Positions 36,045 to 45,026 of a stretch of 64,000 nucleotides of DNA are shown here, one piece after another. This stretch comes from Bacillus sonorensis NBRC 101234 = KCTC 13918 (GTDB taxonomy: Bacteria; Bacillota; Bacilli; Bacillales; Bacillaceae). The position numbers and the translations under genes were made by a program. Position 1 is the first letter of the stretch. Each line of letters begins with the position of its first letter. The notes beneath the pieces were generated by a model, which worked only from the letters and a program-made list of their open reading frames with translations, made no database searches and was not told where the DNA came from. The stretch covers positions 434,001 through 498,000 of the forward strand of contig NZ_BCVZ01000002.1 in assembly GCF_001592005.1 (NCBI RefSeq). The letters are read 5' to 3'.

Positions 36045-36068
36045 AACACGGGGTTTCCCGTGTTTTTT
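36045..36068 (+). terminator. terminator after spxH
   Basis: AACACGGG-tt-TCCCGTGTT followed by T-run. Confidence 0.88.
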
Positions 36069-36210
36069 TATGGATGACACAGGAACATTTGTTCTATTTG
36101 AAAGTATTAAGAAACCGCGCCGGGATAAGCGCGGTTTCTAGTATGTCTTAACGACAACAAAGGGGATGGGAGAAATTTTTCACGGTCAAACAAAGGGGTA
36201 AATGTTTGTT

Positions 36211-36226
36211 TGTGATCAATTTCACA
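36211..36226. promoter_or_regulatory. FNR/CRP-type palindrome
   Basis: TGTGATCAATTTCACA is TGTGA-N6-TCACA, a perfect match to the FNR-type box. A TATAAT follows four bases later (36231-36236), so the box lies over the -35/spacer of that promoter, a position more usual for repression. The next plus-strand gene is the peptide at 36448. The match is by eye only; whether FNR binds is unknown. Confidence 0.45.
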
Positions 36227-36447
36227 TCTTTATAATATCAAATCATGTCGAGTTTTGACAACTGATTTTATTACTTTTCACATATTTGTCACAAAACATA
36301 AAAGGTAGATGCCCATCATATGATGAAAGTAGGACAGAAAAACCCGGCCGTCTGTCTGTAAAAAAAGGCGGTGGAACGCGGGTTCATACGACTTTATAAG
36401 CTATTTTCCGCACCTCAAAAATTTTATCAGTCCATAGGAGGGTTTTT

Positions 36448-36615
36448 ATGCTTCATATTGTGTTCGGGGTAGCATTGACTGTCGTTTTTTTCTTTTTGAA
36501 TATTTTAGGCTGGATGCATATGCTCCCTCTTTATATTACGTCCCCCCTGTTGTTTGTATCGATCCTTTTTACGATCAGCCGCTTCAATCACCGCAAGACA
36601 TTTAAAGGGTTTTAG
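36448..36615 (+). CDS. 55-residue two-helix membrane peptide, unknown
   Basis: ATG 36448 has TAGGAGGG at 36437-36443, an excellent ribosome site. The peptide has two hydrophobic stretches (IVFGVALTVVFFFLNILGW and PLYITSPLLFVSILFTI) and a basic tail SRFNHRKTFKGF, so it should be an integral membrane hairpin. It ends at a bidirectional terminator with pepF. B. subtilis has a small unknown gene (possibly yizD) in the same gap, but I am not sure of identity. Confidence 0.75.
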   Translation: MLHIVFGVALTVVFFFLNILGWMHMLPLYITSPLLFVSILFTISRFNHRKTFKGF

Positions 36616-36632
36616 GCCCGCCTCCTTTTAAA

Positions 36633-36664
36633 GAAAAAGGCCGCCGGTTGTGCCGGCAGCCTCA
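36633..36664. terminator. bidirectional terminator between the peptide gene and pepF
   Basis: AAAAAGGCCGCCGGT-tgtg-CCGGCAGCCT; on the minus strand the stem is followed by TTTTTCTTT. Confidence 0.8.
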
Positions 36665-36690
36665 AAGGCGTTCCCGATAAGGGAGCTTTT

Positions 36691-38511
36691 TTATTTTTTT
36701 AGCAGGAGCTCTTCCATTTCATTCAGCTGCTCTTCAAACTTTTTGCATGCAGCTTCGATCGGATCTGAAGTCGTCATGTCGACTCCCGCTTTTTTGAGCA
36801 CTTCAATCGGGTAATCAGAGCTTCCGGCTTTCAGGAAGTCGATGTAGCGGTCAACCGCCGGCTTCCCTTCCTTTAAAATCTGCTGGCTCAAGGCCTGGGC
36901 GGCGCTGTAGCCTGTCGCATATTGATATACATAATAATTGTAGTAGAAATGAGGGATTCTCGCCCATTCAAGACCGATTTCTTTGTCAATTTCAATATTT
37001 TCTCCGAAGTACTTTTTGTTTAAATCATAATAGATGCTCGTTAAAAGTTCAGGTGTAAGCGGCTCGCCTTCTTGGGCTTTGACATGAATCGCATGTTCAA
37101 ATTCGGCAAACATCGTTTGTCTGAAAACCGTCCCTTTAAACCCTTCAAGCATATGGTTTAAAATATAAAGGCGTTGTTTTTCATCATCGACCGTGTTCAG
37201 CAGATAGTCCCCCAGAAGGGCCTCATTTGTCGTTGAAGCCACTTCAGCGACAAAGATGCTGTAGTTCCCGTACGGATACGGCTGATGCTTTCTCGTATAA
37301 TAACTGTGGACGGAATGGCCGAATTCATGGACAAGCGTGAACAGGTTGTTAACGTTGTCCTGCCAGTTCATCAAAATATACGGATTTGTTCCGTATGCGC
37401 CTGAAGAATAAGCCCCGCTCCGTTTTCCTTTGTTCTCATATACATCAACCCAGCGGTTGTTTAACCCCTCTTTGAGGATGGATGTATATTCTTCACCCAA
37501 AGGAGCGAGCCCTTTGATCATGTAATCTTTCGCCTGCCCGTACGTCACTTTCATGCCGGAATCTTTTACAAGCGGCGTGTAGAGGTCATACATGTGCACT
37601 TCATCAAGTTCGAGCACTTTTTTTCTGAGCTCAACATAGCGGTGAAGAAGCGGCAGGTGTTTATTGATCGTGCTGACGAGATTATCATAGACCTCTTCGG
37701 GAATGCTGTTGCGCGACAGGGCCGCTTCCCTGGCCGATTGATAATGTTTAACCTTTGCATAAAAATTATCTTTTTTGATGGCGCCGCTGAGCGTTGATGC
37801 AAGCGTGTTTTTAAAGCGGCCGTACGTATCATACACAGCTTTGAATGCGTCGCGGCGGACGTCGCGGTTCTCGCTTTCCAAAAAGGTGATGTAGTTTCCG
37901 TGTGTGATCTGGCGTTTTTCCCCGTTCTCATCGGTGATTTCCGGAAATTCCATATCGGCGTTGTTGAGCATGCCGAATGTTGTGGACGGAGATGACAGAA
38001 CATCTGACGCCTCTGCGAGCAGCCCTTCTTCCTGTTCGCTCAACACGTGGGGCCGCTCTTTGTTGATTTCTTCAAGCGCATGCGAGTAGAGCTTTAGTTC
38101 CTCTTTTTCTAAAAGGAACTGCTGAAGCTTGTCTTCCTGTATCGATAAAATCTCCGGCACCATATAAGCTGTCGCGCTGGCAGCCTGTGTATAAAGGTTG
38201 GAGGCTTTATCATTCAGACCCTGATAAAATGAATTGCCTGTATCCTGATCATAGCGCATATGAGCGTAAGTATACAGCTTCCCGAGCCTTTCCATGACCT
38301 TGTCCTGATATGTCAATGCTTCATATAAATCGTCGGCGGAATGGCCGAGCCTTCCCTTAAATTCGGAGAGCTTAGGCAGCAGCTCTTTAACCGCTTGAAA
38401 TTCCTCATTCCAGGCTTCATCAGATGGAAAGATATCCTCGAGTCTCCACGTGTCCTCTTGCTTCACCTCATCTCTTGCAGGCAGTTTTTTCGTTTGGTTT
38501 TCTTCAGCCAC
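36691..38511 (-). CDS. pepF: oligoendopeptidase PepF
   Basis: 606 aa from GTG 38511, seven bases after GAGGGG; the open frame reaches back to 38625 but without a site. M3-family zinc peptidase: FTLVHEFGHSVHSYYTRK holds the HExxH motif, and the following FVAEVASTTNEALL the third ligand Glu. The N-terminal two-thirds are helical, forming the closed channel. Degrades oligopeptides of 7-17 residues in the cytosol; overproduction inhibits sporulation in B. subtilis. Confidence 0.92.
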   Translation of the reverse strand: MAEENQTKKLPARDEVKQEDTWRLEDIFPSDEAWNEEFQAVKELLPKLSEFKGRLGHSADDLYEALTYQDKVMERLGKLYTYAHMRYDQDTGNSFYQGLNDKASNLYTQAASATAYMVPEILSIQEDKLQQFLLEKEELKLYSHALEEINKERPHVLSEQEEGLLAEASDVLSSPSTTFGMLNNADMEFPEITDENGEKRQITHGNYITFLESENRDVRRDAFKAVYDTYGRFKNTLASTLSGAIKKDNFYAKVKHYQSAREAALSRNSIPEEVYDNLVSTINKHLPLLHRYVELRKKVLELDEVHMYDLYTPLVKDSGMKVTYGQAKDYMIKGLAPLGEEYTSILKEGLNNRWVDVYENKGKRSGAYSSGAYGTNPYILMNWQDNVNNLFTLVHEFGHSVHSYYTRKHQPYPYGNYSIFVAEVASTTNEALLGDYLLNTVDDEKQRLYILNHMLEGFKGTVFRQTMFAEFEHAIHVKAQEGEPLTPELLTSIYYDLNKKYFGENIEIDKEIGLEWARIPHFYYNYYVYQYATGYSAAQALSQQILKEGKPAVDRYIDFLKAGSSDYPIEVLKKAGVDMTTSDPIEAACKKFEEQLNEMEELLLKK

Positions 38512-38724
38512 TGTAAATCCCCTCGCTTTCTTTACTCCAAGTCCATTGATGTTCAATAAACTTGTATTGGTTTTATCTTCTGTTTTTTCACCGCCTTTTG
38601 TCAAATCATTTGCGAAAAAAATCATACTTGATGCAGCAATCAGAAAACAAAATACACATCTTTTGATCGGAAACAGACAGAGACACCACCTTCCTTTCTA
38701 TAGCTTGATCGAAAGGCCTGATGA

Positions 38725-39873
38725 TCATTCGGAAAAATAGCGGGCGTCCCTTTTTAACAGCTCCTCAAGCCGAAGCCCGGGGGAAACCTGACGCGCGGGA
38801 ATATACATGTCGTTCTCCTTTGTCAAAAAACCTTTGTCATGCAACAGGCGAATATATTCAGTGACGGCGCTTACCGCCTTCTCCCGCTTGTTCCACCTCA
38901 GCTTCAGCTCTTCGTGTCTGACAAGCTGATTCAAATAAAGGACTGCAGACTTCAGGCGGAAGGAAGAATGCTTCATCAAAAACAGATAAAGATAGCCTTG
39001 CCACACATAAACCGGCTGAACAAAAATAGAGCCTGACGCGACGGGGAGGAATACTTCTGATGGAAAAAACGGCAGGGGAATCTGGAAGTTTTCATAAAAC
39101 AGCGCCGCTATTTGTCTGGCATCCTTTGATAAAAAGCGCGGGGGCTTCATTCTGAAGCTGCGGACATTTCTTTTCCAGCCCTCAAGCTGATAAGGAGATG
39201 GTTTTTGAATAGAAGATAAAGCTTGTAAGTCTGTTTGCTGAAGCGGAAGCACACGGCATGATGCGGATGTCTTGTTTGTCAAAAACGGGATTAAATGCTC
39301 AAGGATGAGGAAGGCTTTTTGTTCGGGGCAAAAAAACACGAGCCTTGGAGGCATCCCGCTTTCTTCGCAGAACTGCCAATGGAAGGCTGAAAGCTGAAAA
39401 AAGCTGTTTGATAAACGTTTGAACCGATTACCGCCGATCATCCAAAACGGCTGAATACCTTGTTTCAGAAAACCGGACGTTCTTTTTTGATATTCTGTCA
39501 TACTGAGAGCAGCGCACTGAAATTCGATCGCTGTTTTCCTTTTTCCGTCGTCCACAAGCACATCCGGCCTCTGACTGATCTGCCGCAAATACGGTTCCAG
39601 TACCGCCTTTATCCTCTGCTGCTTGAGCCATTCGTATAAAAGGCGTTTTCCTTTCAAATGATAAAGGCTTTCCGGTTCATGGGAAACGGTGCATGCCGAA
39701 TCAGGCTTATGTGCAAAATGATGAAGCTTTATGTCACCTACTTTGAGATCAACTTCATGATGGCAGACCGGGCAGTAAAACCTTTGTTTCTTTCTCAGTT
39801 GTCTGAGTTCATCCGCTTTGTAGCCATCAGCCAAACAAATCAGGCGTCCCCCGTCAAGCTCTGCGCTGAACAC
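38725..39873 (-). CDS. coiA: competence protein CoiA
   Basis: 382 aa. The N-terminal Cys/His module has C34-x-x-C37, H52-F-x-H55 and C61. A PD-(D/E)xK nuclease-like core follows (RPDVLVDDGKRKTAIEFQCAALS with the D..E-x-K/Q pattern). CoiA is needed for transformation in competent cells, probably acting on incoming single strands or recombination intermediates. 200 bases upstream of pepF and downstream of mecA, whose product controls competence through ComK. A clear ComK box could not be found upstream. Confidence 0.9.
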   Translation of the reverse strand: MFSAELDGGRLICLADGYKADELRQLRKKQRFYCPVCHHEVDLKVGDIKLHHFAHKPDSACTVSHEPESLYHLKGKRLLYEWLKQQRIKAVLEPYLRQISQRPDVLVDDGKRKTAIEFQCAALSMTEYQKRTSGFLKQGIQPFWMIGGNRFKRLSNSFFQLSAFHWQFCEESGMPPRLVFFCPEQKAFLILEHLIPFLTNKTSASCRVLPLQQTDLQALSSIQKPSPYQLEGWKRNVRSFRMKPPRFLSKDARQIAALFYENFQIPLPFFPSEVFLPVASGSIFVQPVYVWQGYLYLFLMKHSSFRLKSAVLYLNQLVRHEELKLRWNKREKAVSAVTEYIRLLHDKGFLTKENDMYIPARQVSPGLRLEELLKRDARYFSE

Positions 39874-40020
39874 ATTGATTCTCTCCTTTCTGTCCTGTAA
39901 CTATTCAACACATCTGCGCAATGCTCCTTTTCTTCAAAACCTTTTGAAACGGAATAATGGCGGGGTGATTTTCAGGAAAAACGGCTGATTCGAAGGCGAA
40001 AATATCTCCAATAAAACGCA

Positions 40021-40053
40021 AAAAAACCGATTTTAAAGTAAAATCGGTTTTTT
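40021..40053 (-). terminator. terminator after mecA
   Basis: AAAAAACCGATTTTA-aag-TAAAATCGGTTTTTT, starting at the mecA stop. Confidence 0.9.
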
Positions 40054-40690
40054 ATGCAAAGTGTTCGTTTATCGTATGAAGGGCATGATCAGCCGCAATC
40101 AGTTTTCCATATTCCTTCAGCATATGAATCGTCATCTTCGATTCTGAAGCATATTCAAGCAAAATGCTCAGCTGATTCTCAATCTCTTCATCAGGCATTT
40201 CAATGAAATCCACAAATAAATAATAGCGGTTTTCATGTGAATATAACGTCGTTTGACAGCCGCTGATGGTCATTTTTGATAATGAGATGACATCCTCAAA
40301 ATCATCAAATTTCAGGACGAACTGAAGTTTTTGCTCTTCGGATTGTTCTTCCTTTTGAAAATCGTCCAGCAATGCGTCAAGGGTTTCCTCAGCTGTGTCT
40401 TGCTTTTTATCTTCAGGAATCGGCAGTTCAAGCTTTTGTCCATCTTTGGAAAGCTGAGCTTTCGTCACAATGATTTCCAATCCCTTGTCAAGGGCCTGCA
40501 CTTGAATCCAAAGGGGGCCTTCTACGGCAAATTCTTCTTCTTCGTGCACTTCGTCCATCATTTCCCAAAATAGCTCTTCACTGCGTTCTCGATTGTACCA
40601 AATTTCTTCTCTGTCAAACCCGCGGTCCTCTATATCACCATAGGAAATATAAAACTTAACCGTATGTTCATTTATTCTTTCGATTTCCAT
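40052..40690 (-). CDS. mecA: ClpC adaptor protein MecA
   Basis: 212 aa. The N-terminal domain (MEIERINEHTVKFYISYGDIEDRGFDREEIWYNRERSEELFWEMMDEV) recognises ComK and other targets. An acidic linker (AEETLDALLDDFQKEEQSEEQ) leads to the C-terminal domain (FVLKFDDFEDVISLSKM...YASESKMTIHMLKEYGKLI), which assembles ClpC hexamers. Adaptor and disaggregase activator controlling competence. ATG 40690 follows GAAGGGAAGG. Confidence 0.94.
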   Translation of the reverse strand: MEIERINEHTVKFYISYGDIEDRGFDREEIWYNRERSEELFWEMMDEVHEEEEFAVEGPLWIQVQALDKGLEIIVTKAQLSKDGQKLELPIPEDKKQDTAEETLDALLDDFQKEEQSEEQKLQFVLKFDDFEDVISLSKMTISGCQTTLYSHENRYYLFVDFIEMPDEEIENQLSILLEYASESKMTIHMLKEYGKLIAADHALHTINEHFA

Positions 40691-40965
40691 TTGCCAACCT
40701 TCCCTTCTTTGTAAGATGTTGAAGGGATAACTAAGCTCCCAATTAATTGTACTTTACTACACTTTACCCTTTACGTCCACTTCTTAACCCTGTGGCGTGA
40801 TCAATCTTTCATTTCTATTTTATGATAAAAAAGACATAAAAGAAATAAAAATGCATCAAACGACGGCCTAACATAATTTTTCATCCGCTTCATATATTAG
40901 TTGTACAAGCAGCAAACGACAAACACAGTGAATGAGCCCACAATGCAAAAGCGAGGTGCCAGTTG

Positions 40966-41628
40966 ATGGAACACGAATTACTGATGCCGCTCCTTGTCAT
41001 CATCGGGATCGACCTGATTCTCGGCGGCGATAATGCGGTTGTCATCGCCATGGCAAGCAGGAATCTGCCTCCCGTCCAAAGACAAAAAGCGATCATCATC
41101 GGCACATGTATTGCCATTTTCATGAGGATTATACTGACAACGGCAGCGGTATATCTGCTTGCGGTTCCTTATCTGCAATTTATCGGAGGGATCTTCCTTC
41201 TGTATTTGGGATACCAGCTCCTGATTGAAAAAAAGGACGCACAGCATGTCAAAGGCGGGACATCTTTATGGAAAGCGATTCGGATTATCGTAATCGCCGA
41301 TCTATTTATGTCCCTTGACAATGTCATTGCAGTTGCCGGTGCATCCCACGGCCGCTTAATGCTCGTCGTAGTCGGTCTGATGGTTTCGGTGCCTGTAATT
41401 ATCTGGGGGAGCAAACTCATCCAGGGCGCCCTTTCCAAATTCCCGCTGCTCATTTACGCCGGAAGCGGGCTGCTGGCATTTACAGGCGGTGAAATGATCG
41501 TCAGGGAGCAGGAACTGTCATCCTTTATGGCAAGACACAGCACCCTTGAAATGCTTTTTCCGGTCCTTGCGGTTATTTTTGTCATATTGGCCAGCATTTA
41601 TTATGAACAGATGATTGAAAAACATTAA
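40966..41628 (+). CDS. yjbE: TerC family membrane protein YjbE
   Basis: 220 aa from ATG 40966, eight bases after GAGGTG; TTG at 40963 is a close alternative. Seven predicted helices and the paired acidic motifs of the TerC fold: GIDLILGGDNAVVIAMA near residue 15 and DLFMSLDNVIAVAGA near residue 115. TerC proteins are thought to export Mn2+ or help load exported enzymes with it. No yybP-ykoY (Mn) riboswitch is visible upstream. Confidence 0.9.
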   Translation: MEHELLMPLLVIIGIDLILGGDNAVVIAMASRNLPPVQRQKAIIIGTCIAIFMRIILTTAAVYLLAVPYLQFIGGIFLLYLGYQLLIEKKDAQHVKGGTSLWKAIRIIVIADLFMSLDNVIAVAGASHGRLMLVVVGLMVSVPVIIWGSKLIQGALSKFPLLIYAGSGLLAFTGGEMIVREQELSSFMARHSTLEMLFPVLAVIFVILASIYYEQMIEKH

Positions 41629-41630
41629 AA

Positions 41631-41662
41631 AAGAAGGCTGAATCGTTCAGCCTTCTTTTTTT
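41631..41662. terminator. bidirectional terminator between yjbE and spx
   Basis: AAGAAGGCTGAA-tcg-TTCAGCCTTCTT followed by T-run; convergent stops at both ends. Confidence 0.9.
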
Positions 41663-42056
41663 AATTTGCCAAGCGCTGCGCTTCTCTCAATTGGAATGTA
41701 CGGACTTTACGCGGAAGGAAACGACGGATTTCATCTTCATTGTATCCGACCTGCAAGCGTTTTTCGTCGATGATGATCGGACGGCGCAAAAGGCCCGGAT
41801 GCTCATTGATCAGCTGGTACAGCTCCTGAAGAGGCATTGTTTCCAGGTTGACGTTCAGCTTTTGGAACACTTTAGAACGTGTTGAAATGATCTCGTCTGT
41901 TCCATCCTCAGTCATCCGAAGGATTTCTTTTATTTCATCAATTGATAAAGGCTCTGAAAAAATATTTCTTTCTTTAAACGGAATGTCGTGCTCTTCTAAC
42001 CATGCGCGCGCTTTTCTGCAAGACGTACAGCTTGGTGATGTATATAATGTAACCAT
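41661..42056 (-). CDS. spx: redox-sensing global regulator Spx
   Basis: 131 aa, full length. ArsC-like fold with the C10-T-S-C13 disulfide switch ([16 protein letters not shown]), Gly52 region [11 protein letters not shown], and the [26 protein letters not shown] segment that contacts the RNA polymerase alpha C-terminal domain. The C-terminal ...REAQRLAN is the ClpXP degron, the same LAN ending as in B. subtilis. Activates thiol-stress genes; degraded with help from SpxH, encoded nearby. Also read from upstream yjbC. Confidence 0.96.
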   Translation of the reverse strand: MVTLYTSPSCTSCRKARAWLEEHDIPFKERNIFSEPLSIDEIKEILRMTEDGTDEIISTRSKVFQKLNVNLETMPLQELYQLINEHPGLLRRPIIIDEKRLQVGYNEDEIRRFLPRKVRTFQLREAQRLAN

Positions 42057-42138
42057 AATTCTTCACTCCTTGAAAAGTAGAATGAAATCAGCTTATTATT
42101 AAATTGAAATAAATCTAAAAAAGTAATCTTTATAGAAT

Positions 42139-42167
42139 ATTATACTATAAAAAAGTAAGTGTGAACA
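42139..42167 (-). promoter_or_regulatory. candidate promoter of spx
   Basis: -10 TATAAT (42139-42144) with a weak -35 TGTTCA (42162-42167) at 17 bases on the minus strand, in the yjbC-spx gap. A weak -35 suits a promoter that is held by repressors (PerR/YodB in B. subtilis), but I do not identify their operators here. Confidence 0.4.
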
Positions 42168-42233
42168 GTACACAAAAGAAATTTTTTGACAATCCTGCGA
42201 TTTTTCTTTTTTAAAAACAGATTTCATTCTCAT

Positions 42234-42812
42234 TTAGTTTAACTCATCGAAAATGTTTTTTTGTTTTTCTTCGTCGATGATTGTTAAGACTTCATCCACA
42301 TCTTCAAACGATTCTCCATACCATTTTTCATCTTTGTATGTATGGATTTTTTCGTACGTTTTTTTCATCGCTTCAAATACTTCTTCTTCTGTATTCGATT
42401 TTGGGGACCAGTAAAGTATCTCCATTTTATTGACTTTGCCGGTGGCAAGCGACCGGCGGCGGTAGCCGATTGACTCAGCATGTTTAAAGTTTTCCTTTTG
42501 ATAAAATGCAAGACGCTTCGCTGTATCTGCATCATCTTCATCAACAGGCTCAACCTCAAGGAGTATCGGTTTGTTTTTCTTTTTGAGGTTCTCTATCAGT
42601 TTTGAACCGAGCCCCTGGCCTCTTGCATCTTTTGAAACGAATAAATAGTCGATGAATATAAAGGAATCAAACTCGGCATACATCAAGACGTGATGCCTGC
42701 CTTCCTCTTTATGGTAGATATCGCTTCGTTCCCTTAATAATGCTTCCATATGCTTTTTCGACTTCATTTCTTCAACAGGAAAATACTCGCTAAGCTTCTC
42801 ATACCAGTTCAT
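42234..42812 (-). CDS. yjbC: GNAT-type acetyltransferase YjbC
   Basis: 192 aa. GNAT core FDSFIFIDYLFVSKDARGQGLGSKLIENLKKKNKPILLEVEPV contains the R-G-Q-G-x-G acetyl-CoA loop; FYQKENFKHAESIGYRRRSL is the C-terminal motif. Acceptor unknown; in B. subtilis it is cotranscribed with spx and stress-induced. ATG 42812 follows AAGGAGC. Confidence 0.9.
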   Translation of the reverse strand: MNWYEKLSEYFPVEEMKSKKHMEALLRERSDIYHKEEGRHHVLMYAEFDSFIFIDYLFVSKDARGQGLGSKLIENLKKKNKPILLEVEPVDEDDADTAKRLAFYQKENFKHAESIGYRRRSLATGKVNKMEILYWSPKSNTEEEVFEAMKKTYEKIHTYKDEKWYGESFEDVDEVLTIIDEEKQKNIFDELN

Positions 42813-42984
42813 TTATTTGCTCCTTATGGATGTTCTTTTGATTCACACTTTAGATATACCCGCTTTCTCATGAAATTAAACCAATATCTCTTGCAAAGAA
42901 TAGGAGCAAGGGCAACAACTTGTTGCTTATATACTAAGACGGATGTTTCACCTGAAAGTTTCAATTTTTTTTGAAAAAGCATAT

Positions 42985-43012
42985 AAAAAAAGACAGCCGT
43001 TTCGGCTGCCTT
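42985..43012 (-). terminator. terminator of the opp operon
   Basis: Minus strand GGCAGCCG-aaa-CGGCTGTC then seven T, right after the oppF stop. Confidence 0.9.
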
Positions 43013-43020
43013 CTGTGCTT

Positions 43021-43944
43021 TTATTTTGACTGATATGCTGCAAATTCTTCCTCGGAACACATGACAAAATGACCCGGCTTCACTTCGCGAAGCTCCATCT
43101 GTTCGCCGTCTTTCAATTTATGGACGGACGGATCGTACGTTTTTCGAACCCGTGTCCGTTCATAATCCGGATCCGGAAGAGGAATCGCTGAAAGAAGCGA
43201 CTGTGTATAAGGATGAAGCGGATTTTCGTATAATTCGTCTGCCGGCGCCAATTCGACAAGCTTGCCGAAATACATGACGCCGATCCGGTCGCTGATGTAT
43301 TTCACCATTGACAAATCGTGGGCGATGAATAAGTATGTCAGCCCTTTATCTTTCTGCAAATCTTTCATTAAATTGACGACCTGAGCCTGGATGGATACGT
43401 CAAGCGCTGAAATCGGCTCATCGGCAATGATAAACTCCGGTTCTACCGCCAGCGCCCTTGCGATTCCGATCCGCTGGCGCTGACCTCCGGAAAATTCATG
43501 CGGATAGCGGTTGGCGTGTTCTTTATTCAATCCGACCAGCTTTAAAAGTTCGTGGACCCGTTCCAGACGCTCCTTTTTCGTTTTGGCCAACCCGTGGATG
43601 TCGATCCCTTCAGCGATAATGTCCGCAACCGTCATCCGCGGATTTAATGAAGCATATGGATCCTGGAAGATCATCTGCATCTTCCGGTTGAATTCGAGAA
43701 GCTCTTTGGCGGATTTTTTGCCGTGCACATTCTTTCCTTTAAAGAACACTTCACCAGAGGTTGCTTGGTACAACCGGATGATGGAGCGCCCTGTCGTCGA
43801 TTTTCCGCAGCCCGATTCCCCGACGAGACCAAGTGTTTCCCCTTTATAAATGTCAAATGAGATTCCGTCAACAGCTTTCACAGTTCCTTTTGGCGTTGTG
43901 AAATGCTGTTTTAAGTTCTTGATTTCGAGCAGTTTTTCTGCCAT
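43021..43944 (-). CDS. oppF: oligopeptide ABC transporter ATPase OppF
   Basis: 307 aa from ATG 43944; GTG 43953 lies on the ribosome site AGAAGGTGA. Walker [11 protein letters not shown]-loop FQDPYASLNPR, signature [14 protein letters not shown], Walker B FIIADEPISALD and H-loop IAHDLSMV are all present, as is the Opp C-terminal HPYTQSLLSAIPLPDP. Energises oligopeptide import with OppD. Last gene of the operon, overlapping the oppD tail region. Opp imports nutrient peptides and Phr signals for competence and sporulation. Confidence 0.94.
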   Translation of the reverse strand: MAEKLLEIKNLKQHFTTPKGTVKAVDGISFDIYKGETLGLVGESGCGKSTTGRSIIRLYQATSGEVFFKGKNVHGKKSAKELLEFNRKMQMIFQDPYASLNPRMTVADIIAEGIDIHGLAKTKKERLERVHELLKLVGLNKEHANRYPHEFSGGQRQRIGIARALAVEPEFIIADEPISALDVSIQAQVVNLMKDLQKDKGLTYLFIAHDLSMVKYISDRIGVMYFGKLVELAPADELYENPLHPYTQSLLSAIPLPDPDYERTRVRKTYDPSVHKLKDGEQMELREVKPGHFVMCSEEEFAAYQSK

Positions 43945-43945
43945 A

Positions 43946-45016
43946 TCATTCACCTTCTTTCACTTGAACCGGTTTTTCGTAGTGATCTTTAAACTCCCTC
44001 ATTTTGCTTTTGACAGCCGCGGGCGGTTCAACCTTTGGCGCATCAGGATGCAAGAGCCAGGATTTTACATAATGCGTATCAGAAATTTTGAACATTGGCG
44101 GCTCCTGTTCAAAATCGATCTTCATGGCATAAGGGCTTCTTAATGCAAACGCGTCGCCTTTCGGCGGATTGGTCAGATCAGGCGGTGATCCCGGTATCGC
44201 CATCAGTTCCTCTTCTCCGTTATGATCAAGGCTAGGCATTGAAGCTAACAGCCCCCATGTGTACGGATGCTTCGGATTGTAGAAAATTTCATCAACCGTT
44301 CCAATCTCCACGATCTGTCCGGCATACATGACGGCTACTCTGTCCGCCACGTTCGCAACAACGCCGAGATCGTGCGTGATGAAAATGATCGATGTTTCAA
44401 TCTTTTTCTGCAGCTCCTTCATCAGCTCCAAAATTTGCGCCTGGATCGTAACGTCAAGGGCTGTCGTCGGTTCGTCGGCGATCAGAAGCTTCGGATTGGC
44501 GGCAAGCGCCATCGCGATGACAACCCGCTGTCTCATTCCCCCGCTGAATTCGTGCGGATATTGGTTCACGCGCCGTTCAGGCATTGGTATCCCCACCAGG
44601 CTGAGAAGTTCAACTGCCCGCTTATGCGCGTCTTCTTTTGAAATGGTTTCATGCTTAAACAACACTTCTGTGATTTGGCGCCCTACTTTCATCGTCGGGT
44701 TTAGGGAAGTCATCGGATCTTGAAAGATCATGCCGATCTCCTTGCCGCGAATCGATTGCATTTCTTTTTCCGATTTAGGCACGAGATCTTGTCCGTTAAA
44801 TAAAATTTGTCCGCTTTTAAAATAGCCCGGCGGCATTGGAATCAGCTTCATGATCGCTTGTGAAGTGACGCTTTTGCCCGATCCGGATTCTCCGACAATC
44901 GCCAGCGTTTCTCCTTTGTCAACGTGAAAATTAACGCCGCGGATGGCCTGGACTTCTCCGGCATATGTTTTAAACGAAATGGCTAAATCTTTCACTTCAA
45001 GTAAGTGTTTCATCAT
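43946..45016 (-). CDS. oppD: oligopeptide ABC transporter ATPase OppD
   Basis: 356 aa from ATG 45016, with AAGGAG upstream; ATG 45013 and GTG 45022 are alternatives. Walker [49 protein letters not shown] and FITHDLGVV are intact. It carries the long OppD C-terminal region (GEEELMAIPGSPPDLTNPP..., PYAMKIDFEQEPPMF) with no Cys cluster. Partner of OppF. Ten bases after oppC. Confidence 0.94.
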   Translation of the reverse strand: MMKHLLEVKDLAISFKTYAGEVQAIRGVNFHVDKGETLAIVGESGSGKSVTSQAIMKLIPMPPGYFKSGQILFNGQDLVPKSEKEMQSIRGKEIGMIFQDPMTSLNPTMKVGRQITEVLFKHETISKEDAHKRAVELLSLVGIPMPERRVNQYPHEFSGGMRQRVVIAMALAANPKLLIADEPTTALDVTIQAQILELMKELQKKIETSIIFITHDLGVVANVADRVAVMYAGQIVEIGTVDEIFYNPKHPYTWGLLASMPSLDHNGEEELMAIPGSPPDLTNPPKGDAFALRSPYAMKIDFEQEPPMFKISDTHYVKSWLLHPDAPKVEPPAAVKSKMREFKDHYEKPVQVKEGE

Positions 45017-45026
45017 TCTCACTCCT

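Larger units (their letters stand above)
36038..36447. other. 410-base gap with terminator, hairpin and promoter elements
   Basis: After the spxH terminator there is a second hairpin (AAACCGCGC-loop-GCGCGGTTT, 36113-36139) with no T-run. Then come a perfect FNR-type palindrome at 36211-36226, TATAAT at 36231-36236 and a TTGACA at 36255-36260. No open frame with a ribosome site is seen before ATG 36448. Confidence 0.5.

Noticed and set aside
39874-40000. Possible ComK box upstream of coiA (AAAAGGTTTT)
   Set aside because: Only two bases between the A and T runs instead of five, and no second box at helical spacing.
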